In this document: positions 63,250-64,000 of the stretch, piece after piece
Layout of the letters: every line of letters starts with the position of its first letter
Numbering within the stretch: position 1 is the first letter of the stretch
NCBI RefSeq assembly: GCF_900115955.1
Contig: NZ_FOYL01000006.1
Span: 91,849 to 155,848 of the forward strand
Direction of reading: 5' to 3'
Length of the DNA stretch: 64,000 nt
Origin: Lentzea waywayandensis
GTDB lineage: Bacteria > Actinomycetota > Actinomycetes > Mycobacteriales > Pseudonocardiaceae
Position numbers and translations under genes: made by a program
The notes under the pieces: generated by a model
What the model saw: the letters and a program-made list of their open reading frames with translations, nothing else
Database searches by the model: none
What the model was told of the DNA's origin: nothing

Positions 63250-64000
63250 CCGCCCATCACCACGGTGGTCACGTGGTGCAACGCCGTGATGTCCCTCATG
63301 GGATCTCCTTGCACGGCAATGATGTCAGCATCCCAGCCAGGCTTCAGCACGCCTTTGCTGACGCTCAAAGCCTTCGCCGCCTGGCTGGTGGCACTGGCGA
63401 GCACGACCGCGTTCGGGACGCCCGCCTCGATCATCTGAGCCAGGGCGTGGGCGGTGATCCCGTGCGGCTTGCCCGCCCCGATCCCGCCATCGGTGCCGGA
63501 CACCGCCCGGACGCCGTGGTCGTGCATGCGACCCACGATGTTCAGCTTCGCCGGGATGCTCATCCCGGCACGTTCGAACGCCTCCATGACGTGCGGCGGC
63601 GGATCCTGCGTGTTGCCGAGGGTGTGGCAGACGGCGATGTCCGCCTCGGCCAGCGCGTCCATCAGCTCCACCGGCATCTGCATGCCTCGATCGGTGAGGC
63701 ACGTGCAGTGCTCGATGCCGTCCACGCCCGCGGCCACGGCCCGTTGCACCGCGGCCAGGCTGTGCGCGTGGGCGGTCACCGGCAGGCCGTGGGAGTGGGC
63801 CTCCTCCACGACCACGCGGAGCTCGTGTTCGGTGAACTGACAGTCGTCGACGGCGGTACCGGGCGTCGCGAACCCGCCGCTGGCCATGATCTTGACGACG
63901 TCGGCCTGCCGTTCGGCGCGGTCGCGCACCGCCCGGCGGAGCGCGTCGTCACCGCTGGTCTCGCCGCCCATCGACCAGCAGTGCCCGCGTGGGCAGGTGA
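63207..64000 (-). CDS. Amidohydrolase-family protein, C-terminal part (cut by window edge)
   Basis: The frame is open from the right edge to TGA at 63207 (264 codons visible). It shows the metal-dependent amidohydrolase fold: Lys in DVVKIMASGG (carbamylated metal ligand), His pair in VTAHAHSLAAV, HCTCLTDRG, and Asp in SGTDGGIGAGKPHG; the last part WDADIIAVQGDPMRDI is the small beta domain. Upstream of the visible ATG 63971 the frame continues (GHCWSMGGE), so the true start is outside the window. The fold resembles imidazolonepropionase- or prolidase-like enzymes; the substrate is unknown. Confidence 0.85.
   Translation of the reverse strand, partial: TCPRGHCWSMGGETSGDDALRRAVRDRAERQADVVKIMASGGFATPGTAVDDCQFTEHELRVVVEEAHSHGLPVTAHAHSLAAVQRAVAAGVDGIEHCTCLTDRGMQMPVELMDALAEADIAVCHTLGNTQDPPPHVMEAFERAGMSIPAKLNIVGRMHDHGVRAVSGTDGGIGAGKPHGITAHALAQMIEAGVPNAVVLASATSQAAKALSVSKGVLKPGWDADIIAVQGDPMRDITALHHVTTVVMGGQIATTVLPTDRRE

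Overview
The window is high-GC DNA from a filamentous actinomycete. Codon third positions are mostly G or C, GTG starts and GTGA/ATGA stop-start overlaps are common, many start codons sit 6-8 bases behind a -10-like hexamer (leaderless starts), and a few genes carry the rare leucine codon TTA. The gene content (dense one- and two-component regulators, STAND ATPases, MerR, XRE and TetR regulators, an indigoidine-type NRPS) fits Pseudonocardiales such as Lentzea, Saccharothrix or Actinosynnema, but the genus is an inference. No rRNA, tRNA or CRISPR array was seen. Both ends cut genes: a LuxR-type response regulator on the left and an amidohydrolase on the right.

Layout. 1-3.5 kb: end of a response regulator, a frameshifted IS3-family transposase remnant, a small membrane protein, a tandem-GNAT acetyltransferase and a cold-shock protein with a terminator-like hairpin in its leader. 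3.6-8.4 kb: an EACC1-type gene overlapping a 1443-residue caspase/STAND ATPase/WD-repeat protein, a probable conflict (cell suicide or immunity) module. 8.6-19.4 kb: two LuxR-type two-component systems, the second coupled to an ABC-2 exporter, with secreted proteins, a PucR regulator and a NYN nuclease fused to a cold-shock-like domain between them. 19.4-28.6 kb: an AlkD-like repair protein, a secreted ricin-type lectin, a SARP/NB-ARC regulator with a short C-terminus, two MerR units, a large LAL regulator and a DHFR-like reductase.

28.6-38.8 kb: a MerR-linked membrane protein, then a minus-strand cluster of indigoidine synthase-type NRPS (A-Ox-T-TE), tautomerase, pseudouridine-5'-phosphate glycosidase and HAD phosphatase, matching the indC/indA/indB or minimycin gene set. 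Divergent from it is a four-gene osmoprotectant-type ABC importer. 38.8-47.6 kb: an NB-ARC/TPR STAND protein and divergent regulator/enzyme pairs (XRE with zinc alcohol dehydrogenase, MerR with Old Yellow Enzyme, TetR with a SnoaL-like/NmrA-like pair), each with an inverted repeat between the divergent starts. 47.6-64 kb: a polytopic membrane protein, a secreted beta-propeller lipoprotein, furA-katG peroxide defence, a MocR/EamA divergent pair with overlapping start codons, small enzymes, a type VII-secretion-like trio (YbaB, WXG-like protein, partner), a serine hydrolase lipoprotein, and a membrane/HTH/oxidoreductase operon.

Most regulator-target pairs are self-contained, so the operators proposed here come from gene arrangement plus visible inverted repeats. 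The most interesting items are the EACC1-caspase-STAND-WD module, the indigoidine cluster whose NRPS tail repeats part of the neighbouring tautomerase gene, the shared geometry of two MerR promoters, the hairpin in the cold-shock leader, and a perfect 21-base inverted repeat at the TetR divergent promoter.
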